Source: Desulfocapsa sp.
GTDB taxonomy: Bacteria; Desulfobacterota; Desulfobulbia; Desulfobulbales; Desulfocapsaceae
DNA length: 46,870 nt
Direction of reading: 5' to 3'
Assembly: GCA_013426795.1 (NCBI GenBank)
Contig: JACDZF010000005.1
Location: forward strand, 1 to 46,870
Shown: positions 1 through 8,000 of the stretch, in pieces
How positions within the stretch are numbered: position 1 is the first letter of the stretch
How the letters are laid out: each line of letters opens with the position of its first letter
Program-made: the position numbers and the translations under genes
The notes under the pieces: model-generated
Databases searched by the model: none
The model's input: the letters and a program-made list of their open reading frames with translations, nothing else
What the model was told of the DNA's origin: nothing

Positions 1-242
1 CATTTCCCCGGGCCTGGCTCGGCCGCTCGTTATCCCTCCCTGGATCGAGCGGCACCGGGCCATCCCTGGCCCCTGGCCGCTCGTTATCCATCCCTGGATC
101 GAGCGACACTGGGCCATCCCTGGCCCCTGGCCCCTCGATATCCATTCCTGAACCCATCGGCACTGGGCCATCCCTGGCCCCTGGCCCATCGGTATCCATC
201 CCTGGTCCCATGGGCACCGGCCCATCCCCGGTCCCCGCGGAG
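1..242 (+). repeat. 54-bp coding tandem repeat inside tsaD
   Basis: Units start at 53, 107, 161 and 215 with an exact 54-bp period. A partial unit precedes base 53 and the last unit is truncated, giving about 4.5 copies. Each unit encodes 18 residues, type GTGPSLAPGRSLSIPGSS, and the frame stays open through all copies. Units differ by a few substitutions, so this is a somewhat aged minisatellite rather than an assembly stutter. Confidence 0.93.
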
Positions 243-632
243 GGGTCACTGGATTTCAGCTTTTCCGGTCTGAAGACGGCGGTGCTGAATCATTGCAATG
301 GGGCCCGGCAGAAGAGTATTCCCCTCCAACTGGCCGATATCTGCGCCTCATTTCAGGAGGCGATTGTGGACGTTCTGGTGGCAAAGACCCTGCTTGCGGC
401 CAGAAGATATGGTGTCGCCACCATTGTCCTTGGTGGCGGGGTGTCGGCCAATCCCCGTCTTCGTGAGGCCATGGGCGAGCATTGCCGGCAGGAGGGGAAA
501 AAGCTCTGTATCCCCCGGCCTTCCTTCTGTACCGACAACGCGGCAATGATTGCCCTGGCCGGCTTTCATTCGTATCAGAAGTCAGGGCCGGGGCGGTATG
601 ATCAGGACGTCTATTCGCGTTCTCAACTTTAA
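1..632 (+). CDS. tsaD: tRNA threonylcarbamoyladenosine synthase TsaD, 3' part
   Basis: TsaD (Kae1/Gcp) transfers the threonylcarbamoyl group to A37 of ANN-decoding tRNAs in the cytoplasm. The 5' end lies outside the window. Reading from base 3 without a stop, the frame begins with FPR, the conserved element that in ordinary TsaD comes shortly before LDFSFSGLKT. Here about 74 Pro/Ser/Gly-rich residues made of 18-residue repeats intervene (bases 21-242), before the normal C-terminal part with LDFSFSGLKTAV, GGGVSANPRL and CTDNAAMIA. The ATG at 210 is therefore an internal Met, not the start. The DUF2062 gene follows after 14 bp and is probably co-transcribed. Family call is sure; the insertion is read directly from the sequence, its effect on activity is unknown. 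Confidence 0.93.
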   Translation, partial: FPRAWLGRSLSLPGSSGTGPSLAPGRSLSIPGSSDTGPSLAPGPSISIPEPIGTGPSLAPGPSVSIPGPMGTGPSPVPAEGSLDFSFSGLKTAVLNHCNGARQKSIPLQLADICASFQEAIVDVLVAKTLLAARRYGVATIVLGGGVSANPRLREAMGEHCRQEGKKLCIPRPSFCTDNAAMIALAGFHSYQKSGPGRYDQDVYSRSQL

Positions 633-646
633 GCAAAGCAGCCAGG

Positions 647-1147
647 ATGAACCCAAAGCGAACCAGCAAATATTATTATCTGAAATTTTTAAGGTTGAAA
701 GGCGATCCCCATTCTCTGGCCCTCGGCACCGCCATTGGAATTTTTATCGGCATCACCCCCACCATGCCCCTCCATACCATTCTCATCGTCATGATCACGG
801 TCGTCACCAGGAGCTCCACCATTGCCGGGATTCTGGCAAGCTTTCTGGTGTGTAACCCCGTTACCTATATCCCCCAGTATTATCTCGCCACTGTGGTGGG
901 AAATGCCCTTACTCCCTACGAACTGACCTGGGCGGGGATCAAGGAGGTGCTTGAGCTCCTCCTGCAACATCCAGGTCTGTCCCAATCCATGAAGATCATC
1001 GCCAGTCTGGGGTATGAGGCGGTGATCGTTCTTCTTGTCGGCGGGGTGGTGCTGGCCCTTCCCTTTGCGGTTCTCAGTTATTTCCTCTCGTTTCGTTTCT
1101 TTGTGAAAATCAGGGAGAAACGCAGACAGAAACATCTCCTCCGATAA
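647..1147 (+). CDS. DUF2062 family membrane protein
   Basis: 166 residues. The N-terminal motif KFLRLKGDPHSLALGTAIGIFIGITP is typical of DUF2062: a short charged segment, then the first hydrophobic stretch with repeated G-(I/T) residues (about 24-60). A second pair of hydrophobic helices lies near 65-85 and 120-150, and the tail is Arg/Lys-rich (cytoplasmic). The family is of unknown function and is often found near glycosyltransferase or tRNA-modification genes. It follows tsaD by 14 bp and probably shares its transcript. Few Shine-Dalgarno features are visible, but the start at 647 gives the expected N-terminus. Confidence 0.85.
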   Translation: MNPKRTSKYYYLKFLRLKGDPHSLALGTAIGIFIGITPTMPLHTILIVMITVVTRSSTIAGILASFLVCNPVTYIPQYYLATVVGNALTPYELTWAGIKEVLELLLQHPGLSQSMKIIASLGYEAVIVLLVGGVVLALPFAVLSYFLSFRFFVKIREKRRQKHLLR

Positions 1148-1217
1148 CTGAACCGGACCCCCGCATTTGTCCGCCCCGGCTTCGAAAGGACTGGTAGCAT
1201 GGCTGTGCGCGGGGTGG

Positions 1218-1249
1218 AGCCCTGCCGCGACAGATGTGGGGCTATTTTT
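1218..1249 (+). terminator. Weak rho-independent terminator after tsaD-DUF2062
   Basis: AGCCC (1218-1222) can pair with GGGCT (1239-1243), followed by A and five T residues. The stem is only 5 bp with a 16-nt loop, so this is a tentative call based mostly on its position just after the DUF2062 gene. Confidence 0.35.
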
Positions 1250-1255
1250 CGTGGT

Positions 1256-1343
1256 GTTCAGAGGGTGTTCAGAACCTGTTCATAACCTGTTCATACTCTG
1301 TCCATACTCTGTTTAGAACCTGTTCATCAGCTGCTCAGAACCT
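1256..1343 (+). repeat. Eight tandem 11-bp repeats upstream of the MBL-fold gene
   Basis: Eight consecutive 11-mers begin at 1256, 1267, 1278, 1289, 1300, 1311, 1322 and 1333, consensus GTTCAKAACCT. Two further degenerate GTTCA motifs follow at 1352 and 1362. The array ends about 50 bp before the ATG at 1395. The period is close to one helical turn, which would place each unit on the same DNA face. Function is unknown; a cooperative protein-binding array is an inference. Confidence 0.9.
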
Positions 1344-1394
1344 TCAGGAGCGTTCAGTCCAGTTCAATCCTTTGGGAAATTTATTGGAGGATGC

Positions 1395-2141
1395 ATGCGC
1401 GTACTAAATGATCCGTCAACTTCTGCCGATATCAACGGCATCGGATTGAACATCGTCTTTGATAACTATCCATGCAATCCGAACTTGCAGTCGCTGTGGG
1501 GATTTGCCTGTTTGATCGAGATGGCGGGCCAGACCATTTTGTTTGATACCGGAAGCAATGGCCGCGTCCTTGTTCAAAACATGAAAAAAATGGGCCTTGA
1601 TTCGGCTTCGCTGGATATGCTCTTTGTCTCCCATCCCCACTGGGATCACATCGGCGGAATTGACTCGGTGATCGAGCTTGCCCCTCATCTGGAAATGGTC
1701 GCTCCCGATTCTCTTTCCAAGTTCTATCTTCAAGACCTGCGGGGGGCGGTCAGGAAGCTGAGCGTGATCGACGGGAAGCCGGCGAAAATCGGCGAAAATC
1801 TCTACTCCACCGGGGTGATGGGGGAGGTGGGCGAGCAGGCCTTGGTGATTGACATGGCTACGGGCCTGGTTGTCATCACCGGTTGCGCCCATGCCGGGAT
1901 TGAAAAGGTCGCCGCCCGGGCCCGGGAGATGCTGGGCCGGGATATTTCACTGCTGATGGGAGGGTTTCACCTCTCGCACCATGACCATGCTGCACTGGAA
2001 GAAATTGCTGACTCGCTGAAAAGTCATGGCGTGCGGCGTCTCTGTCCCACCCATTGTAGCGGAGACCTGGCACGGAGGATGTTCGCCGCAAGCTTTGGCG
2101 CATTCTATCTTGACGGCGGGGTGGGTCGGAAAGTGAGCTGA
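1395..2141 (+). CDS. MBL-fold metallo-hydrolase (COG1237 type)
   Basis: 248 residues. The metal site is plain: SHPHWDHIGG (HxHxDH), then GCAHAG, a GGFHLSH segment and PTHCSG near the C-terminus. The layout matches the cytoplasmic subgroup often annotated as 7,8-dihydropterin-6-methyl-4-(beta-D-ribofuranosyl)-aminobenzene-5'-phosphate synthase-like; the actual substrate cannot be read from sequence. The start is set by GGAGG at 1386-1390, ahead of the ATG. No signal peptide. The 11-bp repeat array lies directly upstream and the sensor gene follows after 87 bp. Confidence 0.88.
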   Translation: MRVLNDPSTSADINGIGLNIVFDNYPCNPNLQSLWGFACLIEMAGQTILFDTGSNGRVLVQNMKKMGLDSASLDMLFVSHPHWDHIGGIDSVIELAPHLEMVAPDSLSKFYLQDLRGAVRKLSVIDGKPAKIGENLYSTGVMGEVGEQALVIDMATGLVVITGCAHAGIEKVAARAREMLGRDISLLMGGFHLSHHDHAALEEIADSLKSHGVRRLCPTHCSGDLARRMFAASFGAFYLDGGVGRKVS

Positions 2142-2228
2142 CCCCTCCGGTTCTACCACCGGGGAGCCCGGATATACGGGATGAAACGGGCGGGGCTGGC
2201 TTCTCGCCATGCAAACAGGAGTGTGATA

Positions 2229-4562
2229 ATGACGACAACAATGAGTTCCCATCCATTTCCCGTGCAGGCTCTGCGGCGAAGGGGTGGCGGTCTTCAGATC
2301 TGGATGCTCTCTCTGCTCATGCTGCTGGCCGCTGGCGGCCTGTTTGTGTGGATCGGCTACCAGAATTATCACACCACCCATGAGCAGAACTACCGTCTGC
2401 TGGAGGTCCGGGCCAGGCAGCATGGGGCGCGGATTGACGCCTCCCTTCGCAGTGTCAATGCCCTGCTGGAAAATATCATCACGGATTTGCGGGAAGCCCC
2501 CCTGATGTCCATTCCAGAACAGAATCGCCTGCTTGAGGAGTCACTGCGGCAGCTGCCGGAACTCCGGGATCTGCTGCTGACCAATGCCGCGGGCCAGGTT
2601 ACGGCCAGCAATACCAAAGGGTTTATTGGGTTTAACGCGGTGGATCGCGAATATTTCACCGCCCACAGTGACAACCGGCAGGCATCCAGGTTTCATATAT
2701 CCAGGCTCTTTGTCTCCATCCAGGGGATCAGTTCGGTTACCCTGTCCCGACCCCTTCGTGACCGGGACGGACAGTTTGCCGGAACCGTCGTTGCCAACCT
2801 CAATCTCCGTTTTTTCGACGATGTCTTACGTCCGGACCGGGATGAACCCAGCCTCGCCGTTACCCTGATCAATGTCCATGGCGATATCCTCAATCAGTAT
2901 CCGCCCATGACCAACGGAGATGCCAATGTGAAGGGCGGGCTTGCCTTTGCGGAACATCGTGCCTCGGGAAAACCGACAACGCGCCATCTGACCGGGGATA
3001 AGGTGGACGATGAAGCCATCATGTCGGTTTTTCACGATCTGCCCGGGGAACAGCTTGTCGTTGTTGTTGCCGAAAATTACCGTGGGGTGATCGCCAGCTG
3101 GAAAAAAGAACTGGCGCTGCATATCGCGGGTTTTACCCTCCTGTGCGGTTTTACCCTCTATCTTTTGCGTTTGTTTGCCCAGCGGCAGACCTTTGTCCAG
3201 GACGTCATTGATTCCGTGTCAAACCAGATCGCGGTTATCAACCCGAAGGGGATGATTGTCATGACCAATCATGCCTGGCGCTGTTTTGCCCTGGAAAATT
3301 GTGTGGAGCCGGGGAAACAACCCCCAAAGACAGAGATTGGAGCCAATTATCTGGCCGTCTGTAAAGATGCCGCCGCCCATTCTTCGGACGGGGCCATGAC
3401 CGCCTGCGAGGGAATTCAGGCCGTTATTACCGGCCGCTTACCCCAGTTCAGTCTGGAATATCCCTGCCATTCGCCAACCACCCAGCGCTGGTTTATCATG
3501 CAGGCCTCCCCCTTAGGTCTGGAAAAGGGGGCGGTGATTGTCCACAGCGATATCACCATGCGGAAACAGGCGGAGCTGGCCCTGCTCAAGACCAACCACC
3601 GCCTTGAGGCCTTGAGTTGTACTGATGGTCTCACCAATATATCCAACCGTCGTCATTTTGACGAAGTCCTGAGGAAGGAATATACCCGCCATTCCCGTTC
3701 AGGGGATGAACTGTCCTTGATCCTTCTGGATATTGATTATTTCAAGCTGTATAACGACCGCTATGGTCATCTGCAGGGGGATGAATGTCTGCGTCAGGTG
3801 GGTCGACTGCTGGCTGATTGCGCTCTGCGTTTGACTGACCTAGCGGCTCGATACGGCGGTGAAGAGTTTGTCTGTATCCTGCCGAACACAGATCATGCGG
3901 GAGCGGTCATGATTGCTGAAAAAATACGTCAGGGAATTATGAACCTTGCCATTCCCCATGCAGACTCCCAGGTGGCAGCCGTGGTCACGGTCAGCCTTGG
4001 AGTTGTCACCGATTCCAGCAGCAAATTCGGAAGCGCGGAGGCCCTTCTGGAACAGGCCGACATCCTGCTCTATCAGGCAAAAGCCGAGGGCCGAAACCGG
4101 GTGGTTTCGCGGAAGCTGTCGTCGCAGGCGGGTGAGGTGAAGAACGCCCTGCTGCAACTGGTCTGGAATGAGGATTTCTGTTCCGGCAATGGGCTGATTG
4201 ATGCCCAGCACCGGGCACTCTTTAACCTCGTCAACCAGTTATTTGAGAGCATCCAGGCAGGGCTGCCGAAGGCTGAGGTGCTCTATCTGGTGGAGAAGCT
4301 GTTTGGTGAAATCCGTCAGCACTTCCACGATGAAGAGGTGATTGTTACCGCCGTCGGTTTTCCTGATAGTGAATACCATGCGAGGGAGCATGTCAGGCTG
4401 GTGGAGCACGGTCTGGTGGTCATCGACAAGTTCAGTCGCGATCAGCTGCCCATCACCGATTTTTGCGGCTTCCTGGTGAATGAGGTGGTCATGCATCATC
4501 TCTTAAGGGATGACCGGCAGTTTTTCAGATACCTGAAGGCTGCCCCCGCACCAGGGAAATAA
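2229..4562 (+). CDS. Membrane diguanylate cyclase with Cache, PAS and C-terminal hemerythrin domains
   Basis: 777 residues from the ATG at 2229, chosen because AGGAG lies at 2217-2221; an upstream in-frame ATG at 2181 lacks a ribosome site. Order: TM helix (about 20-45), extracytoplasmic dCache-like sensor (about 50-285), TM helix (about 290-310), PAS-like segment (about 320-440), GGDEF domain with GGEEF at 543-547 and an intact RxxD inhibitory site (RLTD) just before it, then a bacteriohemerythrin domain (about 645-770) with IDAQHR, HFHDEE, HAREH and HHLLRDD as di-iron ligands. It should make cyclic di-GMP in response to a periplasmic ligand and to oxygen or NO bound at the di-iron site; the sensing roles are inferred from the families. 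Confidence 0.92.
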   Translation: MTTTMSSHPFPVQALRRRGGGLQIWMLSLLMLLAAGGLFVWIGYQNYHTTHEQNYRLLEVRARQHGARIDASLRSVNALLENIITDLREAPLMSIPEQNRLLEESLRQLPELRDLLLTNAAGQVTASNTKGFIGFNAVDREYFTAHSDNRQASRFHISRLFVSIQGISSVTLSRPLRDRDGQFAGTVVANLNLRFFDDVLRPDRDEPSLAVTLINVHGDILNQYPPMTNGDANVKGGLAFAEHRASGKPTTRHLTGDKVDDEAIMSVFHDLPGEQLVVVVAENYRGVIASWKKELALHIAGFTLLCGFTLYLLRLFAQRQTFVQDVIDSVSNQIAVINPKGMIVMTNHAWRCFALENCVEPGKQPPKTEIGANYLAVCKDAAAHSSDGAMTACEGIQAVITGRLPQFSLEYPCHSPTTQRWFIMQASPLGLEKGAVIVHSDITMRKQAELALLKTNHRLEALSCTDGLTNISNRRHFDEVLRKEYTRHSRSGDELSLILLDIDYFKLYNDRYGHLQGDECLRQVGRLLADCALRLTDLAARYGGEEFVCILPNTDHAGAVMIAEKIRQGIMNLAIPHADSQVAAVVTVSLGVVTDSSSKFGSAEALLEQADILLYQAKAEGRNRVVSRKLSSQAGEVKNALLQLVWNEDFCSGNGLIDAQHRALFNLVNQLFESIQAGLPKAEVLYLVEKLFGEIRQHFHDEEVIVTAVGFPDSEYHAREHVRLVEHGLVVIDKFSRDQLPITDFCGFLVNEVVMHHLLRDDRQFFRYLKAAPAPGK

Positions 4563-4582
4563 CAGGGATTTCTGTCCGTTTT

Positions 4583-5227
4583 TTATCGAGCCTCAGCCAC
4601 TGTTTTTGCTGCCAGTTCGCTGATGGCAGTCCAGTCCCGGGCGGCGATCAGATGCCCGGGGACGAACCAGGAACCGCCCACACAGGCCACATTTTCCAGG
4701 GCCAGATAGTCGTGATAATTGCCTTCGGAGATGCCGCCGGTGGGGCAGAAGCTGACCTGGGGGAAGGGCCCGCCGATGGACTTGAGCATCTCGATGCCGC
4801 CCGCAGCCTGAGCCGGAAAAAACTTGAACTGCCGATAGCCTTTATCCATTCCCAGCATCAGCTCGGAGATGGTGGAAATCCCCGGAATCAGGGCGATGGG
4901 GCCCGACAGGGCGGCGTCAAGGAGCTCCCGGGTCAATCCCGGGCTGATGGCAAAGAGGGCGCCGGCCCCGGTGACGGCTTTCAGATCCCCTCCATTGACC
5001 ACCGTCCCGGCGCCGGTGATGGCCTCCGGCACCTGCTCGGCAATGGCCTGGATGGCGGCCAGGGCCACCGGCGTGCGCAGAACAATCTCCAGAACTTTAA
5101 CCCCGCCCGCCACCAGGGCCCGGGCAAGGGGGACGGCATGATCCAGCTGCTGGATCACCATGACCGGAACCACCGGCCCGGCCTGGAGGATCTCGAGGGC
5201 TGGAATCTTCCACTGTGTCTGGGTCAT
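4583..5227 (-). CDS. eda: KDPG/KHG aldolase
   Basis: 214 residues from the ATG at 5227, preceded by GAGG; longer in-frame starts at 5242 and 5290 are less likely because a terminator-like hairpin lies in between. The class I aldolase cleaves 2-keto-3-deoxy-6-phosphogluconate to pyruvate and glyceraldehyde-3-phosphate in the Entner-Doudoroff pathway. Visible: VLEIVLRT (catalytic Glu), GAGTVV, FKFFPA with the Schiff-base Lys, and CPTGGI. zwf is also in this window (30456) but not adjacent. The gene is convergent with the diguanylate cyclase, about 20 bp apart. Confidence 0.93.
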   Translation of the reverse strand: MTQTQWKIPALEILQAGPVVPVMVIQQLDHAVPLARALVAGGVKVLEIVLRTPVALAAIQAIAEQVPEAITGAGTVVNGGDLKAVTGAGALFAISPGLTRELLDAALSGPIALIPGISTISELMLGMDKGYRQFKFFPAQAAGGIEMLKSIGGPFPQVSFCPTGGISEGNYHDYLALENVACVGGSWFVPGHLIAARDWTAISELAAKTVAEAR

Positions 5228-5245
5228 CGTGTCTGTCCTCATGGT

Positions 5246-5269
5246 AAAAAAATCCGGGCTGAAACCCGG
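5246..5269 (-). terminator. Terminator-like hairpin between the cytochrome gene and eda
   Basis: On the minus strand CCGGG, a 6-nt loop and CCCGG (5254-5269) are followed by a run of seven T. The stem is short but GC-only. It may end or attenuate the transcript from the cytochrome gene before eda, and it argues against the longer eda start. Confidence 0.5.
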
Positions 5270-5308
5270 TTTGTCCGTTTTGTCCCGCATTGAATTTCCC
5301 CGTTTTGC

Positions 5309-5581
5309 TCAGTTCCGTTTATGGCAGAAAAGACAGCGATATTTGGGAGGATGGCCCTCGGGAAGGGGAGATCCGCCTTCCGGGGAATGGCATTGGGTGC
5401 AGAATTTTTCCGCCTCTTTTTTCTCCATGCCCTGGAAACGGCTGTGGTCCGGGTCGGCTGGCAGTTTTGCCGTGGTCTCCTCGGGCGCGTTAAGTAGAAA
5501 GAGGAGGATGGCGGCGCCGGTGACCAGAAACGCGATGTTGAGGTACAGGGATTTTATTCTTTTTTTCGGTGTCTGGGGCAT
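5309..5581 (-). CDS. Small membrane-anchored c-type cytochrome, two haem motifs
   Basis: 90 residues from the ATG at 5581; an upstream TTG at 5629 would add 16 residues. Lys/Arg-rich N-terminus, one hydrophobic segment (SLYLNIAFLVTGAAILLFLL), then a short exported domain with two haem-binding motifs, CTQCH and CLFCH, 20-25 residues apart. Expected to be an uncleaved signal anchor with two covalent haems facing the periplasm. Partner unknown. The FAD gene lies upstream on the same strand about 70 bp away. Confidence 0.8.
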   Translation of the reverse strand: MPQTPKKRIKSLYLNIAFLVTGAAILLFLLNAPEETTAKLPADPDHSRFQGMEKKEAEKFCTQCHSPEGGSPLPEGHPPKYRCLFCHKRN

Positions 5582-5653
5582 GGCGTTGAATGGCTGAATG
5601 CTGAAAGGATGGAAGGCAAGGGTGGGCAAGCCGCCTCTGGCGAGCAGAGGCCT

Positions 5654-6685
5654 CTACACCGCCATTTCCAGTTTATTGAATGGTATGAGCCCGCACCGCA
5701 GTCCCATTGCCAGGACTTCTCCGGCAAGGCGGTTGAAAACGGGGCTGAGGCCGGTCAAGGCAACCACGCGGCTGTGCTGCCGCTGTTTGTGGATCAGCCT
5801 GTCCATGACCGTGCTTTTGTAATCCGGGTCAATGATGGAGCGGGCCACCTCTTCTCCGGAGACAATGGCGGGGTAGATTCCCTCGCCGGTGAGACCGGAG
5901 GCAAGACCGGCGGCGTCTCCCACCAGGAAAATCCTGCCGAATCTCCATCCCCGATAATCAAAGTTGATATATTCGGCTTTGGCCTGTTCCCGCACCAGAG
6001 AGAATCCTGACTGTTCCGCCCAGGAAAGCAAGCCTTTTTTCAACCGCCCGGCGGACATGGTGCCCCTGACCGCATAGGCGCCAATGGAGACGGTGTCGCC
6101 GTGGGGGAAAATCCAGCCGTAGCCGTTGCCGAAAGAGCGGTGGTCCAGGTGCCACTCCATGTCGGGCAAATCGCCGCTGATCTGATAGGTAATGCCAATC
6201 CCCACCCTGGTGCTGGGCAGCCCGACATATCTTCGCACCATTGAGTTTGATCCGTCGGCTCCCACCAGATGGTCAAAAGTGATGTCGTCCGGGTGGCCAC
6301 CGTCTTTCTGCTCAATGACCAGTTTCTGCCCATGAATCTGCCTGAGCTGCCAGCCGGTCAGAATCTCAGCCCCGGCAGAGGTGGCCTGCCCGGCCATATA
6401 CTGGCCCAGCTTGACCCGGTTGACGGTGGCAATGATGGGCGCCGGTTCTTCGATGCGCACCCTCTGCATGGGGGTGATGATGTGCTGTACCGGGAAGGTC
6501 TTTTCGGCAAGGTCTGCCGGAACCCGGCTGATCAGCCCTCCCCAGGTGATTCCGCCGGCGCAGACCTTGGCCCCGATGCTCTCTTTCCGCTCAATGACCA
6601 GAGGCTTGAGTCCATGCTCGGCAAGGATTCTGGCGCAGGCCAGACCGCCAGGACCGGCGCCGACAATGAGGGTATGCACATGCAT
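5654..6685 (-). CDS. Geranylgeranyl-reductase family FAD-dependent oxidoreductase
   Basis: 343 residues. The N-terminal dinucleotide-binding motif GAGPGGLACARIL with a following E (VIERK) marks an FAD Rossmann fold. GADGSNSMVRR and the later FLVGDAAGLASGLTGEGIYPAI are the second and third FAD motifs of the geranylgeranyl reductase / p-hydroxybenzoate hydroxylase group. VCAGGITWGG near residue 41 resembles the Cys-containing element of geranylgeranyl reductases. Likely reduces isoprenoid double bonds, for example of quinone or lipid side chains, but the substrate is not determined. No transmembrane segment. Confidence 0.87.
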   Translation of the reverse strand: MHVHTLIVGAGPGGLACARILAEHGLKPLVIERKESIGAKVCAGGITWGGLISRVPADLAEKTFPVQHIITPMQRVRIEEPAPIIATVNRVKLGQYMAGQATSAGAEILTGWQLRQIHGQKLVIEQKDGGHPDDITFDHLVGADGSNSMVRRYVGLPSTRVGIGITYQISGDLPDMEWHLDHRSFGNGYGWIFPHGDTVSIGAYAVRGTMSAGRLKKGLLSWAEQSGFSLVREQAKAEYINFDYRGWRFGRIFLVGDAAGLASGLTGEGIYPAIVSGEEVARSIIDPDYKSTVMDRLIHKQRQHSRVVALTGLSPVFNRLAGEVLAMGLRCGLIPFNKLEMAV

Positions 6686-6702
6686 GGATGATTGAGGGGT
6701 GC

Positions 6703-7464
6703 CTATTCGCCGTCGAGATCCAGGGGAACCGACTTGCGCAGTCGCACCGGCTCCATCTTTTTCTTACGCAGCCGCAGGTTCAGCATCTCCACAAAGACGG
6801 AGAAGGCCATGGCAAAGTAGATGTAGCCTTTGGGGATATGGAGGGTAAATCCTTCCCCGACCAGGGCCATCCCCACCAGAAGGAGGAAGCTCAGGGCCAG
6901 CACCTTGATGGTGGGATGATCCTCCACAAATTTGGAGATGGCGCCGGCCATAAAAAGCATCACCCCCACCGCAATAACAATGGCCATGACCATAATGGTC
7001 AGCTTGTCTGTCATCCCCACAGCGGTTATGACGGAATCCAGAGAGAAGACGATGTCGAGGATCATGATCTGGAGAATGGTGGGCCAGAAGGAGGAGAATT
7101 TTTTTTGGCTGCTCTGTTTTTCCAGTTCATCGCCCTCCAGGCTTTCATGGATCTCGAGGGTGCTTTTGGCCAGCAGAAAGAGGCCGCCGCCGATGAGGAT
7201 CAGGTCCCGCCCCGAGATTCCATGACCGAACAGGGTGACAAAGGGATGGGTCAGCCGCATGATCAGGGTGATGGAGAAGAGCAGGCCGATACGGGTGAGC
7301 ATGGCCAGGGCCAGGCCGATGGTTCGGCCCCGAGCCTGCTGGTTTTGGGGAAGACGGGCAACGAGGATGGCGATGAAGATAATATTGTCGACGCCGAGGA
7401 CTATTTCCAGGGCGGTCAAGGTGATAAGGGACAACCAGATTTCAGGGGAGCTGAACCATTCCAT
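6703..7464 (-). CDS. TerC family integral membrane protein
   Basis: 253 residues with about seven hydrophobic helices. TALEIVLGVDNIIFIAI near the N-terminus and DIVFSLDSVITAVGM in the middle are the two internally repeated Asp motifs of TerC/YgdQ-type proteins, thought to handle metal ions, notably Mn2+ in recent work on the family. The length is that of the short TerC type without CBS or CorC domains. It starts 35 bp from the next gene upstream (YaiI type) and ends 17 bp before the FAD gene start, so they may share a transcript. Confidence 0.9.
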   Translation of the reverse strand: MEWFSSPEIWLSLITLTALEIVLGVDNIIFIAILVARLPQNQQARGRTIGLALAMLTRIGLLFSITLIMRLTHPFVTLFGHGISGRDLILIGGGLFLLAKSTLEIHESLEGDELEKQSSQKKFSSFWPTILQIMILDIVFSLDSVITAVGMTDKLTIMVMAIVIAVGVMLFMAGAISKFVEDHPTIKVLALSFLLLVGMALVGEGFTLHIPKGYIYFAMAFSVFVEMLNLRLRKKKMEPVRLRKSVPLDLDGE

Positions 7465-7499
7465 GATATTTCTTGTTGATATGTATAAAAAAATATAGA

Positions 7500-7949
7500 T
7501 TAGATTTTTTGCTGAACCAGCAGTCGGTCCAGCTGGTTGGCAAACGATTGCCGGTCTCTCTGGGTCAGCGGCGCCGGGCCCCCGGTGTCAATGCCGCTCT
7601 CCCGCAGTTCGGTCATAAAGTCCCGGGCCGAGAGCCGTTCGGCGATGTTCTCTTCCCGCAGCATCTCGCCCCGCTGGTTCAGCGCCAGGCTTCCCTTGGC
7701 GATGACGGCCGAGGCCAGGGGGATGTCATCGGTGATGACCAGATCGCCCGTTTGTGCCAGGGCGATGATGCGGATGTCTGCCGCATTCAGACCCGGCTTG
7801 ACCTGAATCTTGTCGATGAGCGCCGAGGGTGGAGTTGTCAGGGGACGATCCGCCACCAGGGTCATGCGAATCCCGGTTCGTGCCACAGCCTTGTAGAGGA
7901 TGTTCTTGATGATTCCGGGACAGGAATCGGCATCCACCAGGATATGCAT
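7500..7949 (-). CDS. YaiI/YqxD family (UPF0178, DUF188) protein
   Basis: 149 residues from the ATG at 7949, with AGGA upstream; a TTG six codons earlier is less likely. The start MHILVDADSCPG, the VADRP segment, DLVITDDIPLA and the C-terminal RDRQSFANQLDRLL are diagnostic of the family, which resembles PIN-like folds with conserved Asp residues. Biochemical role unknown. Cytoplasmic, no membrane segment. Confidence 0.9.
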   Translation of the reverse strand: MHILVDADSCPGIIKNILYKAVARTGIRMTLVADRPLTTPPSALIDKIQVKPGLNAADIRIIALAQTGDLVITDDIPLASAVIAKGSLALNQRGEMLREENIAERLSARDFMTELRESGIDTGGPAPLTQRDRQSFANQLDRLLVQQKI

Positions 7950-8000
7950 GGTCAGGGTTCCTGACAAGATGGGTTGAGATTGCCGTTCCTCTCCGGGGTT

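Noticed and set aside
1-242. CRISPR-like array
   Set aside because: Units are adjacent without variable spacers, are 54 bp long and keep an open reading frame in tsaD, so they are a coding tandem repeat.
2181-2228. Upstream start of the diguanylate cyclase
   Set aside because: The ATG at 2181 has no ribosome site, while the ATG at 2229 has AGGAG at proper spacing.
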